The position numbers were made by a program, and so were the translations under genes. Of a stretch of DNA of 64,000 nt, positions 23,640 to 32,137 are shown in pieces; the first letter of the stretch is position 1, and each line of letters opens with the position of its first letter. This DNA comes from Bacteroidia bacterium (lineage in GTDB: Bacteria; Bacteroidota; Bacteroidia; J057): assembly GCA_033391075.1 (NCBI GenBank), contig JAWPMV010000001.1:4030001-4094000 (forward strand), read 5' to 3'. The notes under the pieces are model-generated. The model was not told the DNA's origin. It did no database searches and was given only the letters and a program-made list of their open reading frames with translations.

Positions 23640-25049
23640 ATGGCCAAGATAAAAAAAGTCCATCTGCTAAGAGCAGGCTTCGAACCCGGCAAAGCCATGA
23701 AAGAAGCCCTCAAAGCCATGCAGCATAGAAACTGGGCGAAGAAAAGCAGGGACGTAAAAATGGAAGTGCTGGAAGATCTGCTGGATCATCCGGAAAAATA
23801 TGAAGAGGACGAAGTCCTCGGACCAATTGTACATGCACTCACAGAAGAAGAGAGAAGTACAATCATGAAACGCATCCCTCCTATGCGAACGGAAGGAGTC
23901 TCCTGTAGTATTTATGGGAGAGAGAACATAGACGAAGGAGCAGTCGATCAAATCAATATTGCTGCTAAACTTCCCATTGCACGAGCTACCGCCCTGATGC
24001 CGGATGCGCATGTAGGCTATGGCTTACCGATTGGAGGAGTTCTGGCTACGGAAAACGCCATCATTCCCTATGCAGTTGGGGTTGATATTGGCTGTCGCAT
24101 GGCCCTGAGTATTTTTCCGTTAGGGGAAAAGCATTTACAAAGAAATGAGTACCAGTATACCCAGGACCTGAAATCCGAGACCTGCTTTGGAGCCGGTAAA
24201 GGAATGAACGATCCCTTTGATGATCCCATTTTAGAACGTTCAGAATTTCGAGACATTCCCTTCCTCCGAAAGCTCAAAGACAAGGCAGCTAAGCAGATTG
24301 GTTCTTCCGGCGGAGGCAATCATTTTGTAGAATTTGGCCTGGTGGAGATTCAGGACAATGAAAATGAGTGGAACCTCAAGCCAGGCACTTATCTGGGCTT
24401 GCTTTCTCATTCAGGTTCCCGAGGATTGGGAGCGACCATAGCTACGGAATATACCCGCATTGCCCAAAAGCTCACTCCCCTACCCAAAGAAGCTAAAAAC
24501 CTTGCCTGGCTGGACCTGGATACCGAAGAAGGACAGGAATATTGGATCGCCATGAATCTGGCAGGAGATTATGCTTCGGCTTGTCATGACCATATCCATC
24601 GACGTTTGGCAAAAACCATCGGAGAAAAACCCATTTGCCGTATTGAAAACCATCACAATTTCGCCTGGAAGCAAAAGCTGGAGGATGGGACTGAGGTGAT
24701 TGTCCACCGCAAAGGAGCGACCCCTGCTGCCAAAGGAGAATTGGGCATCATTCCTGGTTCGATGACAGCTCCGGGTTTTATTGTCAGGGGAAAGGGAAAT
24801 CCTACTTCATTGCATTCGGCTTCGCATGGGGCTGGGCGGGTATTGTCCAGACGGAAAGCCCGTAATAGCATCACGCGTCATCAACTCAACAAACATTTGA
24901 AAGAAAAAGGCGTCAGCCTGATAGGCGGAGGGATCGATGAGGCTCCTTTTGTTTACAAGGATATCCATCAGGTGATGAAGCATCAGACGGACTTAGTTGA
25001 TGTGATAGGGGCTTTTTATCCTAAGATTGTGAGGATGGATAAGCAATAA
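23640..25049 (+). CDS. rtcB: RNA-splicing ligase RtcB
   Basis: 469 aa. RtcB joins RNA 2',3'-cyclic phosphate ends to 5'-OH ends using GTP and Mn. Metal-binding and catalytic elements are visible: PDAHVGYGLPIGGVLA, the Cys in VGVDIGCRM (near residue 152), SSGGGNHFVEFG, LSHSGSRGLG, and RIENHHNF. The guanylylated-His region is seen in LHSASHGAGRVLSRRKA. Start at 23640. There is no RtcA, RtcR or Ro protein gene adjacent. The gene stands alone between two inverted family B elements, downstream of the structured-RNA locus. Confidence 0.96.
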   Translation: MAKIKKVHLLRAGFEPGKAMKEALKAMQHRNWAKKSRDVKMEVLEDLLDHPEKYEEDEVLGPIVHALTEEERSTIMKRIPPMRTEGVSCSIYGRENIDEGAVDQINIAAKLPIARATALMPDAHVGYGLPIGGVLATENAIIPYAVGVDIGCRMALSIFPLGEKHLQRNEYQYTQDLKSETCFGAGKGMNDPFDDPILERSEFRDIPFLRKLKDKAAKQIGSSGGGNHFVEFGLVEIQDNENEWNLKPGTYLGLLSHSGSRGLGATIATEYTRIAQKLTPLPKEAKNLAWLDLDTEEGQEYWIAMNLAGDYASACHDHIHRRLAKTIGEKPICRIENHHNFAWKQKLEDGTEVIVHRKGATPAAKGELGIIPGSMTAPGFIVRGKGNPTSLHSASHGAGRVLSRRKARNSITRHQLNKHLKEKGVSLIGGGIDEAPFVYKDIHQVMKHQTDLVDVIGAFYPKIVRMDKQ

Positions 25050-25082
25050 ATTTTATTTTATTTGGCCTTGTCTTGAGCTTAG

Positions 25083-25195
25083 TTTTCTTTTTCCTTAGAT
25101 GAAAAAGAAACAAAAAATCAAGCTGCTGCAAAGCTACCCCACAGTCCGGCCCCCGCACCCGATGCAGCAGCGAGGCCCTGTCGCGCTTGTGGGTT
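25083..25195 (-). repeat. Family B element, inverted copy downstream of rtcB
   Basis: On the minus strand it reads GCTGCTGC ... GCAGCAGC, then GATTTTTTG, then the hairpin TTTCTTTTTC / GAAAAAGAAA with CTAA in its loop. This is the same module order as 23521-23625, opposite orientation. Confidence 0.65.
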
Positions 25196-25224
25196 ACAAA
25201 AAGCAAATGAAATAAAAATTACAA

Positions 25225-25322
25225 TTGTCACCCCGAGCGCAGTCGAGGAGCCTAGATTGAAACCAAGTTCAGAGACATGTGCTTAGGAAAATTAGATGCC
25301 TCGACAAGCTCAGCATGACAAA
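25225..25322. repeat. Imperfect inverted repeat of the GTCAYCCYGAGC type
   Basis: The left end TTGTCACCCCGAGCGCAGTC pairs with the right end, CCTCGACAAGCTCAGCATGACAA read backwards. This is a common dispersed palindromic element in Bacteroidota intergenic DNA. Confidence 0.7.
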
Positions 25323-25350
25323 ATGGTCTGGCTTAACATCCATAAGATGG

Positions 25351-25430
25351 CTATCGTTCCCCTCCACCCCAAATATCGGCCCCGAGCGCATCCCATTCTA
25401 AGGGGATGTGGGCCTGAGGCGAGGGGTAAG
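25351..25430. repeat. Family A element, copy 3
   Basis: About 80 bp, closely matching 25813-25890 (CTATCG..CCCTCCA.CCCAAATA.CGGCCC..AGCGCATCCCAT..AAGGGGATGT.GGCCTGAGGCGAGGGG). Free-standing in a gene-poor stretch. Confidence 0.85.
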
Positions 25431-25615
25431 AAAACCCGCCAGCTTATCTGGCAATTCTTTGTTATGTCTCACTCGAGGTTTGAGGTATAGCTTCAGACTG
25501 AGGGTGAGATTTAATTATTAGAAGTGAGGAGGAGACCCAAAGTCGGATTATCACGTAGACGATAGCAATCTACTATCAGCATTTTACTATATAAAGCTAA
25601 TGAGTTAATTAAAAA

Positions 25616-25730
25616 CAGCATAGGCTGTCATTGCGAGCCGTTGAAAATGGCGAAGCAATCTCCTTGACGTCAAAAGATTATTTGCATACAAGGAGATTGC
25701 TTCACTTCGTTCGCAATGACAGCTATGCTG
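25616..25730. repeat. 115-bp near-perfect inverted repeat, MITE-like
   Basis: The outer arms CAGCATAG-GCTGTCATTGCGA and their complement at 25710-25730 enclose inner arms GAAGCAATCTCCTTG / CAAGGAGATTGCTTC. No ORF inside. The GTCATTGCGAGC/GCAATGACAGC ends resemble widely dispersed bacterial palindromic elements. The flanking gene-free DNA (25050-25887) otherwise holds only the repeats listed here. Confidence 0.8.
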
Positions 25731-25812
25731 ACCGGCTAATCGCAATGAATTTCTGGATGATTGGGGGAGAATCCAAAGAAGTTTGAATCCTTAAACTAAT
25801 GAAATTACAAAG

Positions 25813-25890
25813 CTATCGCCCCCTCCATCCCAAATACCGGCCCTTAGCGCATCCCATTTCAAGGGGATGTAGGCCTGAGGCGAGGGGTTA
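25813..25890. repeat. Family A element, copy 4, containing the stop codon of the 1539-aa gene
   Basis: Matches 25351-25430. Its GCGAGGGGTTA end supplies the stop codon (TAA on the minus strand, 25888-25890) of the SUMF1-like gene, as copy 2 abuts the stop at 1894. Confidence 0.85.
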
Positions 25891-28800
25891 AGGTAAACGT
25901 CGAGAAAGTCGAAAACCATTATCGGAAGCCTTAGCTCTATTGTCAGGGAAGCTACTGAGCCGGTAAGAGAGGCGACAATAGCTATTGCTGTCTGCCCAAG
26001 ACCCACCACGCATAACTCTGGTACGCCCTGTTAATGGCCCTTGAGGATTATTTTGAGAATCCGCATTCAAGTCTCCATACCAATCATTACACCATTCCCA
26101 AACATTCCCACTCATATCATAAATCCCCAGTTCATTGGCTACTTTTTGTCCGATGATTTGAGTCTGCCTTTTGGAATTAGCAGAATACCAAGCCACAGAA
26201 TCCAATTCATTGCTACCACTATAAAGGGTATTCTGGGCTTTTAATCCTCCACGGGCAGCAAACTCCCATTCTGATTCGGTAGGAAGCCGATATCCATTCG
26301 CATTATAATTGATCCTCCATGCCTCGGCCTCTCCCTTATTAGTTTCAATACCCACTTTCTCATACACCTGTTCATAGCCCGCCTGAAAACTTAGCCAATT
26401 GGCATACTCAACCGCATCTTCCCAGCTTACGTTGATTACTGGCCTTCTCCTCCTACCCCAGCCTTCATCCAAAGGTTTTTCTCTCCTGGTTGCATCACAG
26501 AATAGATCATATTCCTCAAAGGTCACTTCATACTTGCCAATCTCAAAATTGCTAAGAGTTACCTCATGTCCAGGCTCTTTATCCTTCTGCCCTATCATAA
26601 AAGTTCCTCCTTGAACATAGACCATCGCCGGTTTCACAAAGCTGGATTTCCCAATCTGCTGCTGCTCTATATTTTGCTCCAGCTCGATTTCATTCAGCGT
26701 CAAAATCAATTCTTCAGCTCCTATACTGTCCACATATATCAGTGTATCCAATTCAAGTGTGCCAGGCAGAAACCTCTCTTTTCCTGCAAAGACCTCAAAC
26801 TTATTGCTCAACTGCAATCTTACTGCATTTGCCCTTTGCAAGCGCACCGGCAATTCAAATTCGCCGTAGAAGGAGGTTTCAGTAAAGGAATTTGTAAGCG
26901 TTTCACGTACCTCAATTGCACTTATTCGATTCTGGTCTTTATCTACGACTACTCCCCGCAATACAGTAATCGCTGGGGGTTCCTCAGCCGTAGTATCCCT
27001 CTCCGCATGTAAAGTCGGATCTACTTCCAGTGCCGTCCCGGGATAGATGCTCAAGCTTTGGGACCTTCCCGCATAGTCTCCGATCCAATGGTTTACCGGA
27101 ATATCATATGGACCAAATCCGTCAGGCGTTGCCAATTGCAAGTCTTCAATCAGCCAATCGTCAATGCCCGGCTTTCCTGCTATACCGAGTCGGAATTGAA
27201 TTTCTTTGATCTCTCCTAAAGGAATGAAGCTATATAAGGTCCAACTATCCCTCCAGGCTTTTTCAAATTGGAAATTTGCATTTGTACTGCTATCCAAACG
27301 TACATCTATGTTCCCCTTCTCCCCGATTAGAGAAAGCATTATCGGTATTTCATCCGTATTCCCACCATCCAATCTTCCAGTAGTTACATTCAATCGATAT
27401 TCATATCGCCCCAGTTTTTCGGCTAAAGAAGCGTATGCTTTATTATTACTAATCAAAGGAACTCTCGCCAGTTTTTGCCGCAATAATTCCAGATCTGATT
27501 GGGGCAATGATTGGAAAAACTCAGCTGCGAGGCTATTGAGATTTCGTATCACGGAATCGGCTAAGGTTCTCTGCACAAAGGCATCATTTTCTACTTCCGT
27601 AAATTCGAGGTAAACCAGACCTTTTAAATAGGAAATTCCATTTGGAGTGGAGTCTGACAAATCAGGAAAGTCCTGTTTAATTTTTCTAGTTAAAGCTCTG
27701 GGATCCAGGGACCTGTTTTTCGCGAGGGCAACAGATTGAGGATTTTTCAGGCTATCGGCCAGTACCCGATCTGGCAAGCCTAACAACAATTCCTGTGCCT
27801 CCTCATTATGTCGGGACTGATAATTGATCCGGGCCCATTTGTATCGGTGTTGCCAGAAATTATTGACAAAACTATCTGCGCGATTTGTTTCTAAAATCCC
27901 TTTATCAAAGGCCCTCTTATAATTCATTTCTGCCAATAATGAAATTCCATCCTGACTAGCTAATTCGTTTTGCTTAATCGTTTGCTGAACAGCCTGATAA
28001 TGGTAATAGCGAGCGCTATCTTCCCGACTGTCCAGGTGTAGGTCTTTAGCCAGATAGACATGTTCTTCCTCATTGACCAAACGCCCCAAATCCTGCATAG
28101 AGACAATTCCAAGAAATAGCAGGATAGTTCCCAGAACGATCCCCAAACGGCTGAGCCATTGGGTCCCCATTAAACCAATCCCTCCTCTATATAAGCTTCT
28201 GGGCAAAGGAATCAGCATCGGATTATGCTTTACATCTGAAAGGTATTTCAGAGAAATAATGTCTTCCAGATCTTCCGGCCGTAAATCTTTTAGTGCTTGC
28301 TGCAATCGAGCCTTATCCTCCAGGCTTTTCGAAGAATTCAGGTATTGATAGATCGCCAAAGTCAGGTCCTGGTCTTGTTTAGCCAGGCTATTTTCCGGCG
28401 CAGGATTTTCTTTCAGTATTTGTGAAATCAGATTCCGTGTTTCCTTAGCATGCCTTTCTTCGAGTTGGTCAATAAGTTGTAGGCGAATATCATCCGGGAT
28501 TCTTCCTTTTCTAAACCACTCCAAACGAAAAAGATGTCCCAAAGCTTCCAGTCCGATTTCATTGGAGGTGATCATTTCCCCCAATTGAAGTGTCAACTCA
28601 AAATATAAAACCGGATAAACCGCACAGGCACAAAGCCATTGAAAACGACTTTCTCCCAAATAAAGCTTTAATTCCTCTATGAGCTTCTCGGAATTTTCTT
28701 CCGGAGGACTGACTTCAAAGGCTTTTAATTTCCAATCGAAAGGTCGGGGCTTTTCTTCTTTGGCCCATCCGGGTACCATTTCCTCCCATCCTTCTTCCGT

Positions 28801-30507
28801 TGCGGGCAAGAAATTGAAATATTGGGATAACCTCTCTTCGGCTCTCCCCCAATCCTCATTAGGCAAAGTACTTAGCAGAGCCTTTTCCGCCCAGCCCTCC
28901 TGAGCCAGAACAAATTCTGAAAGCTCTCCTGTAAGAGGATCAAGCAAGCCTTCTCCCGTTCCAATAATGATCAATCGATATCCCGCAAATGTTGCTCCCA
29001 ATTGGGACCAGCTGATCTGGGTTACCGCCTGAGATCGCCGCTTCCAACACAGACTGGGATCTTTATCATAAAAGTAAAACTCTGCCGTAATGTCTCGCTT
29101 ATTGAGTTCACTGAGCATGGCATGATAAAAGCGAGCCAAATGATCCTTGGGACTACTTTCATCTATCAATACCAAATACTGAGAGGCCTGCAATTGATCT
29201 TTATAGGAGAATAGTGGAAATTCTCCGCCAGCTTGAATACTTCTTGATAAGGTTTTGGCCAGATCCAGGCTTTTGATGCCAGAAACTCTTCTTGCCCTCA
29301 ACTGAGTAGCGACACTGGCAAAATGATCATTCCCAAAAAGATTTAGGTCAGGCAGCTCTATCTTCAGTTTTTGGCGTAAAGGAGGTAATTTTTCTGCACT
29401 CTCGTCCAGAACAGCTCTCCTGTTACTCCAAATGATCAATTCGTAAAGCCCATACAAGGCCAACGCAATCAAGGATAAGAGGAAATAAAGACCGTAATCT
29501 TCTTCCTGTCTGAGATCGCTTACATCTGGTGCCTTTATCTCGAGTTTATTTACGGGGACCAAAGGAAGGTCTACCACCCTTGGCAGGTCAATTATAATCG
29601 AATCTATGTGAGAACAAAGCAGGACATCAGGATGCTTAGGATCAAATTGTCTACTGATCAGTTTAACTACATAACTGCTTTCAACGGAGGGATATCTATA
29701 GATGATTGAATCTTTCTCTATAATTTCCCCATTGCCCAAGTCCCAGCTATAGGACATAAGATTCCTTATACTATCCGCTTGTTTCTCCAGTTCCTCATTG
29801 GGACCGAAAGAATCATAAATTTTTACCGGGAGAAAGAAATTTGCCGAAGCAGTAAGTTCATAGTTCTTTATCTGTGAATTTATGGTTGCGATACAGGTCG
29901 GATTGAAATTAACTCTTCTGCTTCCATCGCTTTTTTTCCCTCTGGCAGTAAGCACCGTATAGGTAATCTTATAAGACCTGTCCAAATCATCGTAGCGATG
30001 AGAAGCAGTCTTCGCTGTATCCCTTTTCGACCCATCTCCCCAATCCCAAATGGTTTGCACTACACTATCTCGCGCAAAGGAGTAGTCTTTAATGAGGGAA
30101 TTTTCCTCCATAAAAACCTCCCCTGATATGTCATTTACGGAAGGAGCAAATGAATCAGCCTCCACATAGATCAAATTGCTAACGGTATATAAATAAGCCG
30201 CTGCACTCATGGATATCAGGCTAAGCCCAAGAAGCAAAAGGGCAATTTTATTTCTATCCCACCAGATTTTCACAATACTGGCCGGCTGAACTTCTTTTTT
30301 CTTTCTAAGTAATCCCAGGCTATGCTTCTCTCGATACTGATCAAAGAGTCGGTAAATTCTCCTTTGCTGCTCTCCATCTTTTGCCAGAACAGCAGCCAGT
30401 TTCTGCTTTATCTTTTGAGGACTATCTCCTCGCCTCGCCGAAGCTTCTAACAACTCGCTCACTCGTATCGCTTCCCTGGGACCGATAGGGATCGAATGTT
30501 CACTCAA
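25888..30507 (-). CDS. Large membrane conflict-system protein: PKD-like, vWA-like region, TPR-like helices, C-terminal SUMF1/FGE domain
   Basis: 1539 aa. Residues 1-75 are helical and charged. TM1 is near 88-110 (KIALLLLGLSLISMSAAAYLY). PKD-like segments follow (IWDWGDGSKRDTAKTASHRYDD and YSWDLGNGE). TM2 is near 350 (GLYFLLSLIALALYGLYELIIW). A cytosolic vWA-like region runs from about 440 (YLVLIDESSPKDHLARFYHAML; a DxS pattern without a full MIDAS). TM3 is at about 830 (LGIVLGTILLFLGIVSM). Next come helical repeats, a beta-sandwich part, and a SUMF1 fold from about 1300 to the end (GGTFMIG, YRLPTESEWEFAARGG, DMSGNVWEWCNDWYGD, RVMRGGSWAD, NGFRLSRRLP). The SUMF1 end has only one of the two active-site Cys expected of a true formylglycine-generating enzyme (YCRLSYRL). 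Located 140 bp after the CHAT gene, same strand. Confidence 0.75.
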   Translation of the reverse strand: MSEHSIPIGPREAIRVSELLEASARRGDSPQKIKQKLAAVLAKDGEQQRRIYRLFDQYREKHSLGLLRKKKEVQPASIVKIWWDRNKIALLLLGLSLISMSAAAYLYTVSNLIYVEADSFAPSVNDISGEVFMEENSLIKDYSFARDSVVQTIWDWGDGSKRDTAKTASHRYDDLDRSYKITYTVLTARGKKSDGSRRVNFNPTCIATINSQIKNYELTASANFFLPVKIYDSFGPNEELEKQADSIRNLMSYSWDLGNGEIIEKDSIIYRYPSVESSYVVKLISRQFDPKHPDVLLCSHIDSIIIDLPRVVDLPLVPVNKLEIKAPDVSDLRQEEDYGLYFLLSLIALALYGLYELIIWSNRRAVLDESAEKLPPLRQKLKIELPDLNLFGNDHFASVATQLRARRVSGIKSLDLAKTLSRSIQAGGEFPLFSYKDQLQASQYLVLIDESSPKDHLARFYHAMLSELNKRDITAEFYFYDKDPSLCWKRRSQAVTQISWSQLGATFAGYRLIIIGTGEGLLDPLTGELSEFVLAQEGWAEKALLSTLPNEDWGRAEERLSQYFNFLPATEEGWEEMVPGWAKEEKPRPFDWKLKAFEVSPPEENSEKLIEELKLYLGESRFQWLCACAVYPVLYFELTLQLGEMITSNEIGLEALGHLFRLEWFRKGRIPDDIRLQLIDQLEERHAKETRNLISQILKENPAPENSLAKQDQDLTLAIYQYLNSSKSLEDKARLQQALKDLRPEDLEDIISLKYLSDVKHNPMLIPLPRSLYRGGIGLMGTQWLSRLGIVLGTILLFLGIVSMQDLGRLVNEEEHVYLAKDLHLDSREDSARYYHYQAVQQTIKQNELASQDGISLLAEMNYKRAFDKGILETNRADSFVNNFWQHRYKWARINYQSRHNEEAQELLLGLPDRVLADSLKNPQSVALAKNRSLDPRALTRKIKQDFPDLSDSTPNGISYLKGLVYLEFTEVENDAFVQRTLADSVIRNLNSLAAEFFQSLPQSDLELLRQKLARVPLISNNKAYASLAEKLGRYEYRLNVTTGRLDGGNTDEIPIMLSLIGEKGNIDVRLDSSTNANFQFEKAWRDSWTLYSFIPLGEIKEIQFRLGIAGKPGIDDWLIEDLQLATPDGFGPYDIPVNHWIGDYAGRSQSLSIYPGTALEVDPTLHAERDTTAEEPPAITVLRGVVVDKDQNRISAIEVRETLTNSFTETSFYGEFELPVRLQRANAVRLQLSNKFEVFAGKERFLPGTLELDTLIYVDSIGAEELILTLNEIELEQNIEQQQIGKSSFVKPAMVYVQGGTFMIGQKDKEPGHEVTLSNFEIGKYEVTFEEYDLFCDATRREKPLDEGWGRRRRPVINVSWEDAVEYANWLSFQAGYEQVYEKVGIETNKGEAEAWRINYNANGYRLPTESEWEFAARGGLKAQNTLYSGSNELDSVAWYSANSKRQTQIIGQKVANELGIYDMSGNVWEWCNDWYGDLNADSQNNPQGPLTGRTRVMRGGSWADSNSYCRLSYRLSSFPDNRAKASDNGFRLSRRLP

Positions 30508-30557
30508 TTCCTTGAGGAAAGCTTCTAAAGGGATGATATGGAGAGGAGAGTTTTTGA

Positions 30558-30640
30558 TGTTTTTTCGTGTTCTGGTGTTCTGGCGTTCTTGTTATTTTTT
30601 TGAGACATTCACATGAACACCAGAACACGTGAACACCTGC
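30558..30640. repeat. Inverted octamer array (GTGTTCTG / CAGAACAC)
   Basis: Left arm: GTGTTCTGGTGTTCTGGCGTTCTT, eight-base period. Right arm: GAACACCAGAACACGTGAACAC. It occupies the gap between the CHAT and SUMF1-like genes. Related arrays lie at 36355 and 39760. Confidence 0.75.
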
Positions 30641-30646
30641 GCTCTA

Positions 30647-32137
30647 TTATTCTTTCTTCAACTCCCGCATTAAGACAGGTTCAATATCTGCCATGGGAAG
30701 TTTATTTTTACTACCGAATAGGTCAGAGATCAAGCCTGGTTTTTCTTTGAGGTATTCTCCCTGCCAGGCAGCAACTTCATCACTATTCACAGATTCCAGT
30801 TTTTTGATCAGGATGCAATTATCAAAGGTCTCTACCAACTTCTGAAGTTTATTCTCTATGCCTTTGTCTTCTCTTTTCTTGAAAAAACCGGAGAGTCCTT
30901 TAGCGAGATTATAGGTCAGGTTAAATACTACTACGATTTGAGCCTGGGAGGATGTCAGTTCGAGATTCCAAAAATCTCCGATGTAGCGGTTGAGAAATTC
31001 GGGCATTTTTTCATGCCAGTGAATGGCCATAATATCATGCTGAATCAAAACTATTCGTCGATTAGGACCGATTCGTTTCAATACATCATTTCCATCCTCC
31101 GGTAAATCCAGGTCTTTTTGTTCGAAATGATTTTGCAGGCGAATAAAAGCGAGGTCTCTGTTTCTCTTGCTTTCAAAATCGCTTTTCTGGGGAAAGCCCA
31201 ATTCATATCGATAGTATTTGCCGGGATTCAAAGGTTCTTTGAGCCGTTTTAACACATCTCTAACCGTAAACTCATAGAATCGATCGGCCAAACTGCCGGG
31301 CAATTCTTCATGTGGACCATGAATAAAGAAAAACTGCGGCCTGCGAACTTTTTCTTTGAGGCCAAACTGTAATTCATCTCCAAAGTCATTTACATATTCT
31401 TGCCGATCGCAGAGAAGATAGGTTTTGGTTCCAGAGGCTTTCTTTTCAGGAAGGAAATCATTTCTAGGGAGTCCTTCTTTCATCCACTGCTTCAAACTTT
31501 CATCTGCTCTACTTTCGCTCCCGGCTTTTACAGATAATTCAAATGGGAATACTTCTTCATCTCTTTCTTTTTCATCCCCAAAATTTAGGGACCGAAATCC
31601 TGCTCCTTCTCCATGCATGGATTCCAGACTGGACTGTGCTTCCTCAAATGATTTTTTGATGGAAGAACCTCTGACCAGACTTTTGTAAAATTCCTCGCTA
31701 AATTTTCGGGCTTCGGAATCTCCTATCTCCCGATTGGTTCCAATGACACAGGGAATGCCTGACCGGTGAAAAGCTTTTGCCTGGCCTATAGTATTGCAGC
31801 CATTCAGAAAGGCCAATTTCAAGCCTTCTTGTAAGCCGATAAATTTAGATAGTCCTTGTATGTGTGTATAGGCTTCTTCATTTAGCTCGGCTGCCTCTGT
31901 TGCCAGGCCTTCAGCTTCGGCATGTCCGCCGTAATGGAAGATTTTGATCTCCTCTTTATAATCCCGAAATGCATTGCGAATCTTCTCTCCACTTGCTGCT
32001 GGTTTGATCAAGGGAAACATTTCCGGTTGCAGGATTTCCCCCAACCTGAGCATTTCTTTATCCAACTCAGTCAGAAATCGCCCACTTCCGTTTCGGTCAT
32101 TGGCGAAGGCAAGTAATATGACAGATTTTGTAGGCAT
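30647..32137 (-). CDS. CHAT-domain protease with C-terminal iSTAND-like region
   Basis: 496 aa. The N-terminal CHAT (caspase-like) domain carries the catalytic pair His72 (IFHYGGHAEAEG) and Cys114 (LAFLNGCNTIGQA), followed by IPCVIGTNREIGDSEARKFSEEFYKSLVRG, a CHAT core pattern. From about residue 215 a second region reads YLLCDRQEYVNDF and FFFIHGPHEELPGSLADRFYEF, matching the inactive-STAND (iSTAND) motif described for conflict systems, where CDR-Q and IHG replace a working P-loop. CHAT proteins are protease effectors or processors in bacterial immune and programmed-death systems. The start overlaps the MoxR stop by one base (TAATG), so they are translationally coupled. Confidence 0.85.
   Translation of the reverse strand: MPTKSVILLAFANDRNGSGRFLTELDKEMLRLGEILQPEMFPLIKPAASGEKIRNAFRDYKEEIKIFHYGGHAEAEGLATEAAELNEEAYTHIQGLSKFIGLQEGLKLAFLNGCNTIGQAKAFHRSGIPCVIGTNREIGDSEARKFSEEFYKSLVRGSSIKKSFEEAQSSLESMHGEGAGFRSLNFGDEKERDEEVFPFELSVKAGSESRADESLKQWMKEGLPRNDFLPEKKASGTKTYLLCDRQEYVNDFGDELQFGLKEKVRRPQFFFIHGPHEELPGSLADRFYEFTVRDVLKRLKEPLNPGKYYRYELGFPQKSDFESKRNRDLAFIRLQNHFEQKDLDLPEDGNDVLKRIGPNRRIVLIQHDIMAIHWHEKMPEFLNRYIGDFWNLELTSSQAQIVVVFNLTYNLAKGLSGFFKKREDKGIENKLQKLVETFDNCILIKKLESVNSDEVAAWQGEYLKEKPGLISDLFGSKNKLPMADIEPVLMRELKKE

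Noticed and set aside
25888-26900. Diversity-generating retroelement target (SUMF1/C-type-lectin fold)
   Set aside because: No reverse transcriptase, template repeat or adenine-biased variable repeat is visible near the gene.
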